Below, in pieces: positions 1 to 8,402 of a stretch of DNA of 64,000 nt (the stretch's first letter is position 1; each line of letters opens with the position of its first letter). Under the pieces are notes generated by a model. It did not search any database. It was not told the origin of the DNA and worked only from the letters and a program-made list of their open reading frames with translations. This DNA is from an uncultured Dokdonia sp. (GTDB taxonomy: Bacteria > Bacteroidota > Bacteroidia > Flavobacteriales > Flavobacteriaceae), in contig NZ_CANLNH010000001.1 in NCBI RefSeq assembly GCF_947492535.1, forward strand, positions 124,001-188,000, read 5' to 3'. Both the position numbers and the translations under genes were made by a program.

Positions 1-945
1 TGCTTTGTTTTTACGAGCAGCTGTAATAGAATCTTTTCTTGCTTTACGTGCCTGTAAAATAGAATCTTTTCTTTTTTGACGCTCTGCTAATATTTTTTCT
101 TGTCTTGCTTTCTTTTCTTCTGCTGTCAAAGGGGCTGGTCTCCCTGATTTTTCTCTAGCAGCAGCTTTCACAGCAGCAATCGAATCTTTCTTTTTTTGAC
201 GCTCAGCAAGGATACGCTGTCTTCTTTCTTCAAATGCTTTGTTACGTGCTTCTTTTTCTTCTTCACGTTGTTTTGCTTTTTCCTCTATTAAGGCTTCTCT
301 TTCTGCTTTCTTGTCGTCTATTGCTTTCTGACGTGCTTGTGTCGCTTTATCTTGTTCTACTGTTTTTGCTTCGTCTCTATCAAAAGATTTTTCTTCTTTC
401 TTACTATTTATTTGTTTACGTTTTGCAGATCTAGTAATACTTCTTAATACTTGATCACTCATATCAAGACGATCTGCCACATAAAGTACACCTGCTTCTT
501 TCTTTGTTAAAACAACATCGTATTTCTTGTTTTTAGAAATTTCTTGTACGGCATTAAAAACTTGATCTTGTATAGGCTCTATTAATTGACGTTTTTGAAT
601 AGCCAAATCTCCTTCGGGTCCAAAACGTTTTTGTTGATATTCAAAAATCTGCTCTTCTTCATAAGTGATCTCTTCTTCACGCTCTTCTATCAATTCTTTT
701 GTAAGCAATACACGTTCATTTTGTAATTGCTTTTTCATTTCCTCTATCTCTCCTATCTTTTTTTCGATTTCACTCTTCCATTTTTTAACCTTAGAGTCTA
801 ATTGCGAAGATGCTTCTTGATATTCAGGTACATTTTCAAGTATGTAGTCCATGTTTATATAGCCTACACGGATACCACGTTGTGCCTGCGCAACAAGGCT
901 TACTAAAAAAAGTGATGCAAAAAAGAAAAAAACTTTTGTTTTCAT
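1..945 (-). CDS. OmpH/Skp-family periplasmic chaperone, 3' end outside window
   Basis: Reading from the ATG at 943-945, the frame stays open to the window edge (315 codons), so the C-terminus is missing. A signal peptide (MKTKVFFFFASLFLVSLVAQA) precedes the typical OmpH start GIRVGYINMDYILENVPEY, followed by a long coiled coil. Skp-type proteins hold unfolded outer membrane proteins on their way to the BAM complex. After about residue 170, the usual family length, the protein continues as a Lys/Arg/Glu-rich tail with repeated units such as ERQKRKDSI and ARKARKDSI. The gene lies 38 bp downstream of bamA in the same direction, a conserved flavobacterial order. The family call is firm; the role of the basic tail is unknown. 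Confidence 0.9.
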   Translation of the reverse strand, partial: MKTKVFFFFASLFLVSLVAQAQRGIRVGYINMDYILENVPEYQEASSQLDSKVKKWKSEIEKKIGEIEEMKKQLQNERVLLTKELIEEREEEITYEEEQIFEYQQKRFGPEGDLAIQKRQLIEPIQDQVFNAVQEISKNKKYDVVLTKKEAGVLYVADRLDMSDQVLRSITRSAKRKQINSKKEEKSFDRDEAKTVEQDKATQARQKAIDDKKAEREALIEEKAKQREEEKEARNKAFEERRQRILAERQKKKDSIAAVKAAAREKSGRPAPLTAEEKKARQEKILAERQKRKDSILQARKARKDSITAARKNKA

Positions 946-983
946 ATTTGGTTATAATAGCGTTAGAAATAATCGTGCCAAAA

Positions 984-3563
984 TTAAAACTGCTGTCCTA
1001 TGATAAAGTGCGTTTCCCATCCGTTTGGCTGTATTAGCCCAGGTATAGGATCGAATCCATATCCAAAATCAAGCCCCAATAATCCAAAGGCAGGCATAAA
1101 TATACGAATTCCTGCACCAGCAGATCTATTCAATTGAAACGGATTATAATCTCTAAAATTGTCATAAGTTGCTCCTCCTTCTATAAAAGCTAGTGTATAA
1201 ATGGTTGCAGCTTGGCTAAATGTTACTGGATAACGTAATTCTAAACTAAATTTATTGTAAATAGTAGCACCATCATTATTGTTTGCTGTTGTAGCAGCTC
1301 CTCTATCTAAAGGAGTTACAGATTGGTTAGGATATCCTCTTAAACGAATGATCTCACGACCATCTAATGCAAACCCTCCTAGTCCATCTCCTCCTAAGAA
1401 AAAGCGCTCAAATGGAGGGATACCTCTATCATTATTATAAGCACCTAGCCATCCAAATTCAACATTAGATTGTAAAACAAATTTACCTGGAAGGCTTGTG
1501 TACCACTTTCCGTCAAATTTAATTTTGTAAAATTCTAAAAAGTTGAAACGTTCTTGATCTATCTCTGCTAATGCATCTGAATCTTGATTTTCTACCGCAA
1601 CTTCTCTGTCTGCTGCTAGTGCTTCATAATCTGTATTATTAAATAATGAGTATGGAGGCGTTAATTTTGCGGTAAGATTCCATCGGGAACCACTAGTCGG
1701 GAAAATAGGGTTTGTGGAAGTATTATTTCTGCTAAGACCAATAGTATATCCTAAGTTTACAGAAGATCCATTTCCAAACGTAAATAATCCTGTATTAAAA
1801 TTCTTAAGATTAAAGTTTTGGTAACTAATAGCGTGTGATAAAGTAAATCTTGGATCTGGCCAGTTTAGAACTTTTGCTATACCAATAGAACCTCCAGTAA
1901 TAATATTTCTACTATCTCTATTTACACGATCTCTAGCACTCGTAGCTAAGTTGTTAAATTGGAATTGTATGGTATGAGATAATGATACAGATAGCTGTAC
2001 TGGTTTTTTGCCTCCAAACCAAGGGTCTGTAAGTGATATACTATATGTTTGGAAAAACTGACTCGCTTGAGCTCTTAATGAAAAGCGTTGTCCATCACCC
2101 ATTGGTAATGGTTTATATGCTTCTTTTTTAAAGATGTTTTGTATGGAGAAGTTGTTAAAGGATAGTCCTAAGGTTCCAACAAAACCACCACCACCAAAAC
2201 CACCTTGTAATTCTATCTGGCTAGCTCCTTGTTCAACTACATTATATTCTAAATCTACAGTACCTCCTATTTGATCAAAGTTTTTAAATTCTGGAGTAAG
2301 TTGCTGTGGATCAAAAAATCCAAGCTGTCCTAACTGTCTAATAGTAGATACTACAGCTTGCTTACTATACTGTTGACCTGGTCTCGTAAGTAGTTCTCTG
2401 TAGATTACTTTATCTTTTGTCTTGTCATTTCCTTTTACCTCAACTCTATTGAAATAAGCTAACTTCCCTTCAGAAATACGAATTTCAAAATTGATGGTGT
2501 CATTTTCAACGCCAGTTTCTACTGCATTAATATTAGAGAATAAATACCCATTATTTTGATATAAGTTGGCAAGATCGTCAGCATCAGGGTCTCCTTCTTT
2601 TTGAATACGCTCTTTCAATAATACCCCATTGTATACATCTCCTTTCTTTAAAACTAATTGTCTTAAAAGTTGTGCGTCAGAAAATACAGTATTACCAATA
2701 AAATCAATATCACCTATATAGTATTTTTTACCTTCTTCGACAGCAATTTTTAATGAAATGCCATCATCATCATTTTTGATGATAGTATCAGATACAATAC
2801 GAGCATCACGATATCCATTTTCTTTGTACTTGTCTATAATAGATTTTTTATCGTCTTCGTAATCTGATTCTATATATTTAGATCGCTTATAAAAACGAAA
2901 AGGATTTTTTCTCTTCGTATTTTTCATAGCACGTCTTAGCTTTTTACTTTTGATTTTTTCACTTCCTTCAAAAATGATTTCGTCAACTTTTACACGCGAC
3001 CCTCTGTCAATATTTACGAGCATATTGACTTTGTTTTTTGATACAGTATCTTCTTTCGGAATTACATTTATAAGCGTTTTGGCATTGTAATATCCTTTTT
3101 TCTTATACGTGTTCTCTATATAATTTTTTGTGGTAGTTACTAAGTTTTCTGTAACCTTAGCCCCTTTGTTTAAGCCATTGTCTTTAACAAAAGTGTTTCC
3201 CTTCTTTTCTTTAATTCCTTTAAACTTTATCTCGTTTAATTCTGGAACTTCTTGAATGTCTAGTTGAAGATCTACAACATCACCTCTTATATCTGTAACA
3301 TATAAATTGATGTCTGAAAACAATTCTAGTTTCCATAGGTTTTTAATAACATTACTTATTTTTTCTCCAGGTAGGTATATACGCTCTCCTACACGTAAAC
3401 CTGTAAAGGTAATTACAGTGTTTTCGTTGTACGTAGAAGTACCAGTTACTGTAATATTACCGATCTCATACTTAACTTCTGGATCTAGGGGTAAATCCCT
3501 CTGAGCTTGCGCGATTACAGCTGTAAATAATAGTAGTACAAAAGTAATTTTTTTTAATATCAA
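984..3563 (-). CDS. bamA: BamA, outer membrane protein assembly factor
   Basis: BamA is the Omp85 core of the machine that inserts beta-barrels into the outer membrane. The signal peptide LILKKITFVLLLFTAVIAQA precedes POTRA domains over roughly residues 30-430, then a 16-strand barrel ending in the aromatic terminus HFIIGQQF. I chose the TTG at 3561-3563 (859 residues). It begins exactly at the signal peptide and lies 16 bp after the uppS stop. Upstream in-frame codons would overlap uppS and add a charged leader before the signal peptide. The gene sits between uppS and an OmpH chaperone, so one transcript probably supplies barrel assembly and lipid-carrier synthesis. Length and domain order are normal for Bacteroidota. 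Confidence 0.95.
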   Translation of the reverse strand: MILKKITFVLLLFTAVIAQAQRDLPLDPEVKYEIGNITVTGTSTYNENTVITFTGLRVGERIYLPGEKISNVIKNLWKLELFSDINLYVTDIRGDVVDLQLDIQEVPELNEIKFKGIKEKKGNTFVKDNGLNKGAKVTENLVTTTKNYIENTYKKKGYYNAKTLINVIPKEDTVSKNKVNMLVNIDRGSRVKVDEIIFEGSEKIKSKKLRRAMKNTKRKNPFRFYKRSKYIESDYEDDKKSIIDKYKENGYRDARIVSDTIIKNDDDGISLKIAVEEGKKYYIGDIDFIGNTVFSDAQLLRQLVLKKGDVYNGVLLKERIQKEGDPDADDLANLYQNNGYLFSNINAVETGVENDTINFEIRISEGKLAYFNRVEVKGNDKTKDKVIYRELLTRPGQQYSKQAVVSTIRQLGQLGFFDPQQLTPEFKNFDQIGGTVDLEYNVVEQGASQIELQGGFGGGGFVGTLGLSFNNFSIQNIFKKEAYKPLPMGDGQRFSLRAQASQFFQTYSISLTDPWFGGKKPVQLSVSLSHTIQFQFNNLATSARDRVNRDSRNIITGGSIGIAKVLNWPDPRFTLSHAISYQNFNLKNFNTGLFTFGNGSSVNLGYTIGLSRNNTSTNPIFPTSGSRWNLTAKLTPPYSLFNNTDYEALAADREVAVENQDSDALAEIDQERFNFLEFYKIKFDGKWYTSLPGKFVLQSNVEFGWLGAYNNDRGIPPFERFFLGGDGLGGFALDGREIIRLRGYPNQSVTPLDRGAATTANNNDGATIYNKFSLELRYPVTFSQAATIYTLAFIEGGATYDNFRDYNPFQLNRSAGAGIRIFMPAFGLLGLDFGYGFDPIPGLIQPNGWETHFIIGQQF

Positions 3564-3579
3564 GCTTTGATTTATTAAG

Positions 3580-4320
3580 TTATTGAATTTGTTCACTTGT
3601 CTTTCCAAATCTTCGTTCTCTTTTCTGGTAATTGTAAATAGCTTCATGTAAATCCTTTTTCTTAAAATCTGGCCATAATACTTCTGTAAAGTAAAACTCT
3701 GCATATGCTATTTGCCATAATAAAAAATTACTAACACGTTGCTCTCCGCTAGTTCTTATAAGTAAATCAACATCTGGCATGTCGTGGGTGTAAAGATGCT
3801 TATTAATATAAGACTCATCAATCTCATCGGGCGAAATTATGTTATTTTTAACTTTAACGCTTATTTCTTTTACGGTTTTAAGAATTTCTTCACGAGCTCC
3901 ATAGCTTAAGGCTAGTGTAACTCTTAATCTTTTGTTATCTTTAGTTTGATGTATAACTTCTTTTAATTCTTTTTGCGCCTTTTTAGGTAATGATTCAGTA
4001 TTCCCTATTGTTCTTAATGAGACGTCGTTTTTTTGAAGTGTATTGATTTCTTTCTTTAAAGATGAAACAAGTAGATTCATTAAGGTATCTACTTCTTTTT
4101 TTGGGCGATTCCAGTTTTCTGTAGAAAAAGCGTAAAGTGTTAGATGCTCTACTCCCATTTCGGCACATCCTTCAACAGTTTCTCTTACCGCTTGAGTGCC
4201 TCTTTTGTGTCCAGCAGCTCGCAGTAGTCCTTGTTTTTTTGCCCATCGTCCATTACCGTCCATGATCACAGCGATATGGCGTGGTAATTTCTCGAGATTA
4301 ATTTGATCTAAAAAGTCCAT
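3580..4320 (-). CDS. uppS: Isoprenyl (undecaprenyl) diphosphate synthase
   Basis: This cis-prenyltransferase condenses isopentenyl diphosphate onto farnesyl diphosphate to make the lipid carrier for peptidoglycan and surface glycans. Visible motifs are IAVIMDGNGRWAKKQG near the N-terminus (catalytic Asp, diphosphate-binding Gly-Arg), LTLYAFSTENWNRPK, and the C-terminal RTSGEQRVSNFLLWQ..Y.E block. The ATG at 4318-4320 (246 residues) is preferred over one 39 bp upstream, because the earlier one overlaps the preceding gene whereas this one leaves a 7-bp gap. The length matches the family. The gene lies between a DUF6089 barrel and bamA. Confidence 0.95.
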   Translation of the reverse strand: MDFLDQINLEKLPRHIAVIMDGNGRWAKKQGLLRAAGHKRGTQAVRETVEGCAEMGVEHLTLYAFSTENWNRPKKEVDTLMNLLVSSLKKEINTLQKNDVSLRTIGNTESLPKKAQKELKEVIHQTKDNKRLRVTLALSYGAREEILKTVKEISVKVKNNIISPDEIDESYINKHLYTHDMPDVDLLIRTSGEQRVSNFLLWQIAYAEFYFTEVLWPDFKKKDLHEAIYNYQKRERRFGKTSEQIQ

Positions 4321-4327
4321 CTCATTA

Positions 4328-5011
4328 TTAGAAGGCACAAAAACATGGTTTGCGCCCAAAGGTATAAGTTAAGGTGAATCCTGTAAACATATACCAATCA
4401 TCATTGTTTATATTTCCAAAACGTAATGTTCCATTAGCATCATCGTCAGGAGCACTGCCATCTAGGTTATCTGTAAGCGTATACCTTGCACCTATTTCAA
4501 ATGCAAGAATAAATTTTGTACCAATAACAGCTTTATACCCTAGAACCATTGGGATTGCAAAATCCCAAGCAGTACCAGTTTTCTGAACATTGTTGCCATT
4601 TAGGGCTAGCTCATCGTGATTAAAATATGTAAACCCCGTATATAAATAGGGCGTAGAAGGATTTCTATCATTAAACATATCAAAATCCCAGAATGTATAT
4701 TCTAGACCTAATGAAACTTCTTTTACACTATTTTTAAAAGAATATCCTCTAAGCTGTCTCCTTGATTCATCACTTTGTGAGTCTGCACTTTCTAATTGTG
4801 TAAAAAGCGCAGTAAATCTAAAAGAGTGTCGCTTACTGCGATTCCATTTAAAAATACCACCTATAACAGGGGAGTTTGGAGCAATGTAACTTGTTGATCC
4901 AACATCTCCTATAAAATTTGACCCTCCAGCATACAAACCTACTTCATAAGTTTGTGCTTGAGAGTTAAAGCCTAAAAACATGGCGATTATTACAATCGTC
5001 AAATACCTCAT
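4328..5011 (-). CDS. DUF6089 / PorG-like outer membrane beta-barrel
   Basis: The 227-residue protein has a signal peptide (MRYLTIVIIAMFLGFNSQAQ), then alternating beta-strand sequence with glycines and aromatics, including YEVGLYAGGSNFIGDVG and a closing WYMFTGFTLTYTFGR strand, as in small barrels of the DUF6089 family. The family includes PorG, a component of the type 9 secretion/gliding apparatus, and in Flavobacteriia this gene typically precedes uppS and bamA, as here. I infer an outer membrane location; the specific T9SS role is plausible but not shown by the sequence alone. A minus-strand TATATTTG at 5036-5029 fits the flavobacterial -7 box about 20 bp before the start codon. Confidence 0.8.
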   Translation of the reverse strand: MRYLTIVIIAMFLGFNSQAQTYEVGLYAGGSNFIGDVGSTSYIAPNSPVIGGIFKWNRSKRHSFRFTALFTQLESADSQSDESRRQLRGYSFKNSVKEVSLGLEYTFWDFDMFNDRNPSTPYLYTGFTYFNHDELALNGNNVQKTGTAWDFAIPMVLGYKAVIGTKFILAFEIGARYTLTDNLDGSAPDDDANGTLRFGNINNDDWYMFTGFTLTYTFGRKPCFCAF

Positions 5012-5167
5012 ATAGCTGTAAAAGTTTGCAAATATAACAATAATGTGCGGGTAGATACTATTCTATCAAAATAATGATCTATGAGATGCCTTCTTTTTAA
5101 ATGATAAGGACTATAAAATATATCTAAACTACACACAGAGTTAACAATGTTTATTCCAAATTATTGC

Positions 5168-6052
5168 CTAGTTGCGTTTATCTTCTCCCCATAATAGCTT
5201 TTCACGTAAGGTTTTTAAAAAGCTTTCTCCTTCTAAATTAATAAGACTTATTGTGAAAGGGGCTTTCTTTAGGGTAATAATGGTTTCATTTTCTAGTGTA
5301 GCAATTCTTGAGTCTAATGAAATCAAATGCTGTTTTTCTCTACCTGATACTTTTAATGTAATTGTAGTGTCATCAGGAATCACAAGAGGCCTTGCATTTA
5401 AGTTGTGAGGAGCTATAGGTGTAAGAATCAAACTGGAAGTATGCGGTGTGATAACTGGTCCGCCACAACTCAAGGAATACCCAGTAGATCCAGTAGGTGT
5501 AGAGACTATTAGTCCATCTGCCCAATAATTTGTGAGAGATTCGCCATTTAAGTGCGTAGATATAGAAATCATCGATGTCGTATTCTTACGACTCACAACA
5601 ATTTCATTTAATGCAAAATTTATTTCCCCAAAGACATTTGTATCTTGGCTGGTCATAACTTGCAATAAACTTCGTTGTGATAACGTATAATTACCAGCAA
5701 GAATTTTTTCTATCGAAGTAGCAATTTCTTGTTTTTTAATGGTTGCTAGAAAGCCCAGCCTTCCCGTATTAATACCTACAATAGGAATATTGAGGTCTCT
5801 TATGTATGTCGCAGTTTTTAGTATGGTGCCATCTCCTCCAATGCTAAAAAATAAATCATAACTAGTATCTAACTCTTCAAAAGTGCTAAAATGTCTATAG
5901 TTTTTGTCAATAGCATCATGCTCATGAATTAAATCAAGAAAATTCTTTTCAATAATAACTTCAATCTTCTTTTTATCTAAAATATCCAAAAGTTCTTGCA
6001 CATAACGTGCAGCCTCTTGATGATAAAATTGGCCGTAAATACCTATCTTCAT
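5168..6052 (-). CDS. nadK: NAD kinase
   Basis: The enzyme phosphorylates NAD+ to NADP+ in the cytosol. The 294-residue protein shows the GGDG catalytic motif at about residues 72-75 (SIGGDGTILK), the Asn-Glu motif in NEIVVSR near 149, and the STPTGSTGYSLSCGGP block near 185-200. Length is normal. It starts 3 bp after the CBS-domain gene, so the two are almost certainly co-transcribed. A 156-bp gap containing a possible promoter separates it from the DUF6089 barrel downstream. Confidence 0.97.
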   Translation of the reverse strand: MKIGIYGQFYHQEAARYVQELLDILDKKKIEVIIEKNFLDLIHEHDAIDKNYRHFSTFEELDTSYDLFFSIGGDGTILKTATYIRDLNIPIVGINTGRLGFLATIKKQEIATSIEKILAGNYTLSQRSLLQVMTSQDTNVFGEINFALNEIVVSRKNTTSMISISTHLNGESLTNYWADGLIVSTPTGSTGYSLSCGGPVITPHTSSLILTPIAPHNLNARPLVIPDDTTITLKVSGREKQHLISLDSRIATLENETIITLKKAPFTISLINLEGESFLKTLREKLLWGEDKRN

Positions 6053-6055
6053 GAA

Positions 6056-6712
6056 TTATATATTAAGATATTTTTCTAAATACTGAGAACGTTCTCTTAA
6101 GTCTTTGATAAATGTATCTTCTTGATGGCTGGAAATAACATTATAACTATATCTTCTAAATGCAGCCAAAATGTCATTGAAATTAGAACGTCCTATTTTT
6201 ATTGAAATTTGAGCAACATCATTTTCTATTTTAGAAATAAATCCACCCCATATTTTTCCGTCATTAGACTCTACAATTTGACTTATTTCACTAAAAGAAT
6301 AATCCTGTATACCTTTTTCTATAATGACAACACTTCCTGGCTCACTTATAAACGGCGTATTATTGAAAAAGTTCATAACATCTGCTAGTTCATAATACCC
6401 TATGTAACTGTTATTTTCATCAAGTACGGGCATGATGTTAGCGCTGTTTTGAGCAAATGTTTCTAATATATCTAACCAATTGGTCTCATATCTCACAAAA
6501 AAATGCTCATATGCATGTGTATAGTCAGAAATCTTACAATTAGAATCATAACAATGCGTGTCATTTTCGGCGAGACACCCCACATATACTGAACCCCTGT
6601 GTATAGGAACATGAGAGTGTGTTGTTTGACTAAAGATAGTCTGTACTTCCCCTATAGAAGCTGTCTCAGCGACTGGTTTAATATCGTTAATTATAAAATC
6701 TGTAATACTCAT
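6056..6712 (-). CDS. CBS-domain protein
   Basis: The 218-residue cytosolic protein begins with two CBS-like halves: residues about 1-60, with THSHVPIHRG and a YVGCLAEND turn, and about 65-125, with SANIMPVLDENNSYIGYYELADV. The remaining C-terminal region is mixed alpha/beta and may be an ACT-like regulatory fold. CBS pairs usually bind adenine nucleotides. The tight coupling to nadK (3 bp) suggests, as inference only, a sensor role tied to nucleotide or NAD(P) metabolism. It diverges from pdxJ across about 80 bp. Confidence 0.85.
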   Translation of the reverse strand: MSITDFIINDIKPVAETASIGEVQTIFSQTTHSHVPIHRGSVYVGCLAENDTHCYDSNCKISDYTHAYEHFFVRYETNWLDILETFAQNSANIMPVLDENNSYIGYYELADVMNFFNNTPFISEPGSVVIIEKGIQDYSFSEISQIVESNDGKIWGGFISKIENDVAQISIKIGRSNFNDILAAFRRYSYNVISSHQEDTFIKDLRERSQYLEKYLNI

Positions 6713-6791
6713 AGTGCAAAATAATGAAAAATAACTCGGCTAGCGTTAGCGTCTTTGTATTTTTGTGTTCAAAATTTATACCATATTTATA

Positions 6792-7505
6792 ATGACAAAA
6801 TTAAGTGTAAACGTAAATAAGATAGCAACACTTCGTAATGCACGTGGTGGTAATGTACCTAATGTCGCAAATGTTTCTGTTGATCTTGAGAAATTTGGGG
6901 CGCAAGGTATTACAATTCATCCAAGGCCAGACGAGCGACATATACGATATCAAGATGCTCGGGATTTAAAAAAAATAGTGACTACAGAATTTAATATAGA
7001 AGGAAATCCTGTTCAGAAATTTATAGATCTTGTATTAGAAGTGAAGCCAACGCAAGTGACATTAGTGCCAGATGCGGTTGATGCCATTACTAGTGATGCT
7101 GGATGGGATACGATAAAGCATAAGTCATTTCTTCAAGAGGTAATCACAGAGTTTAAAAATCAAGGCATCCGTACTTCTATATTTGTAGATCCAGTGCAAG
7201 AAATGATAGAAGGTGCTAAGGCAACAGGAACAGATCGCATAGAGCTTTATACAGAAGGTTATGCAAAGCTATACCCTTCAGATAAAGAAACGGCTGTTCG
7301 ACCATATATAGATAGCGCTTTGGTTGCCAATGAGCTAGAACTTGGTATAAATGCAGGACATGACCTTTCGTTAGAAAACATTGAATACTTTAAGAATAGT
7401 ATCCCAAATTTATTAGAAGTATCTATAGGACATGCATTAGTGTCTGAAGCGTTATACTATGGGTTTGAAACTGTAATTGCATCATATCTTAAAAAACTAA
7501 GCTAA
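6792..7505 (+). CDS. pdxJ: Pyridoxine 5'-phosphate synthase
   Basis: PdxJ condenses 1-deoxyxylulose 5-phosphate with 3-amino-2-oxopropyl phosphate to form vitamin B6 phosphate. The 237-residue TIM-barrel protein starts at the ATG at 6792 with MTKLSVNVNKIATLRNARGG, the standard N-terminus. An earlier in-frame start would only add nine residues. Characteristic blocks are GITIHPRPDERHI, VTLVPD and LGINAGHDLSLEN. A TATTTTTG box lies at 6758-6765. The stop codon overlaps the next start by one base (TAATG), so translation is coupled to the downstream hydrolase. Confidence 0.95.
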   Translation: MTKLSVNVNKIATLRNARGGNVPNVANVSVDLEKFGAQGITIHPRPDERHIRYQDARDLKKIVTTEFNIEGNPVQKFIDLVLEVKPTQVTLVPDAVDAITSDAGWDTIKHKSFLQEVITEFKNQGIRTSIFVDPVQEMIEGAKATGTDRIELYTEGYAKLYPSDKETAVRPYIDSALVANELELGINAGHDLSLENIEYFKNSIPNLLEVSIGHALVSEALYYGFETVIASYLKKLS

Positions 7506-8272
7506 TGATAGTACACTCTAACATACTAGGAGAAGGGAAGCCACTCATTATTTTACACGGCTTTCTCGGAATGGGTGATAACTGGAAAACACTTGCTAAA
7601 CAATTTGCAGGACAGGGATTTGAAGTGCATCTTGTAGATCAACGTAATCACGGACGTAGTTTTCATAGTGATGCGTTTAGTTATGAGTTAATGGCTAATG
7701 ATCTTAAAAAATATTGCGAAGAAAAAGAATTGCCTTCTATTGATTTGATTGGGCATTCTATGGGAGGCAAAACAGCCATGCTTTTTGCTGTAATGTATCC
7801 AGAACTCATGTCAAAATTAATTGTAGCAGATATAGCGCCAAAGTTTTATCCACAACATCATCAGACTATATTAGAAGGACTAGAAGCTTTGTCTACTAAT
7901 AAAGAAGCGTTAAAAGGGAGAAAAGAAGCAGATGCATTTTTGTCACACTATATTAATGAGGTAGGCGTACGCCAATTTTTATTGAAAAATCTTTATTGGG
8001 TAGACAAAGGGGTTTTAGGGCTTAGAGTGAATTTACCAGTTTTAATTCAGAATATTGAACAAATTGGAGAGGCATTACCCGTAAATTCATATTTCGAAAA
8101 ACCTGCGTTATTTTTAAGAGGGGGCAATTCAAATTATATTCAAAAAGAAGATGAGGGTGCTATTTTTTCCGCTTTCGCGAAAGCAGAATTAAAAACAATT
8201 CCAAATGTAGGACATTGGTTGCATGCCGAGAATCCAACCCAATTTTATAAGGAAGTAATGGCATTTTTATGA
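7505..8272 (+). CDS. Alpha/beta-hydrolase (YbfF-like)
   Basis: This is a 255-residue cytosolic hydrolase without a signal peptide. It has LHGFLGMGDNW near residues 18-27 (oxyanion region), the nucleophile elbow GHSMGG with Ser85, and the catalytic His in NVGHWLHAENP near 239. The fold and length fit small esterases of the YbfF type; the substrate is unknown. The start overlaps the pdxJ stop by one base. A full copy of the GCTTTCGCGAAAGC palindrome lies inside the gene at 8171-8184 and is read as AFAKA between two strands, so it seems tolerated in a surface segment. Confidence 0.9.
   Translation: MIVHSNILGEGKPLIILHGFLGMGDNWKTLAKQFAGQGFEVHLVDQRNHGRSFHSDAFSYELMANDLKKYCEEKELPSIDLIGHSMGGKTAMLFAVMYPELMSKLIVADIAPKFYPQHHQTILEGLEALSTNKEALKGRKEADAFLSHYINEVGVRQFLLKNLYWVDKGVLGLRVNLPVLIQNIEQIGEALPVNSYFEKPALFLRGGNSNYIQKEDEGAIFSAFAKAELKTIPNVGHWLHAENPTQFYKEVMAFL
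8171..8184. repeat. Palindrome copy inside the hydrolase gene
   Basis: GCTTTCGCGAAAGC, read as AFAKA in a coding segment. Confidence 0.85.
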
Positions 8273-8322
8273 GATTTCTCTTAAAATTTTACTATGTATG
8301 CATAATAAAGTGTGTTAATAAA

Positions 8323-8352
8323 TTGTAAAAACTTAAAAATATCCTATTTTTG
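8323..8352 (+). promoter_or_regulatory. Flavobacterial promoter of the FadL-SGNH pair
   Basis: TTG at 8323-8325, 19 bases, then TATTTTTG at 8345-8352 match the Bacteroidota TTTG/TAnnTTTG promoter, about 50 bp before the FadL start codon. Confidence 0.7.
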
Positions 8353-8402
8353 CTTGCTTTCTTTTAAGAAAACAATAATAAAATCTTAACCTAAATTAAA
8401 TT

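Noticed and set aside
234-1037. Plus-strand open frames opposite the OmpH and BamA genes
   Set aside because: They are low-complexity Leu/Ser-rich or barrel-antisense frames without start signals or family resemblance.
6735-6744. CTCGGCTAGC upstream of pdxJ as a third copy of the structured element
   Set aside because: Only the last eight bases match; neither the AGTAACGGAAA end nor the hairpin is present.
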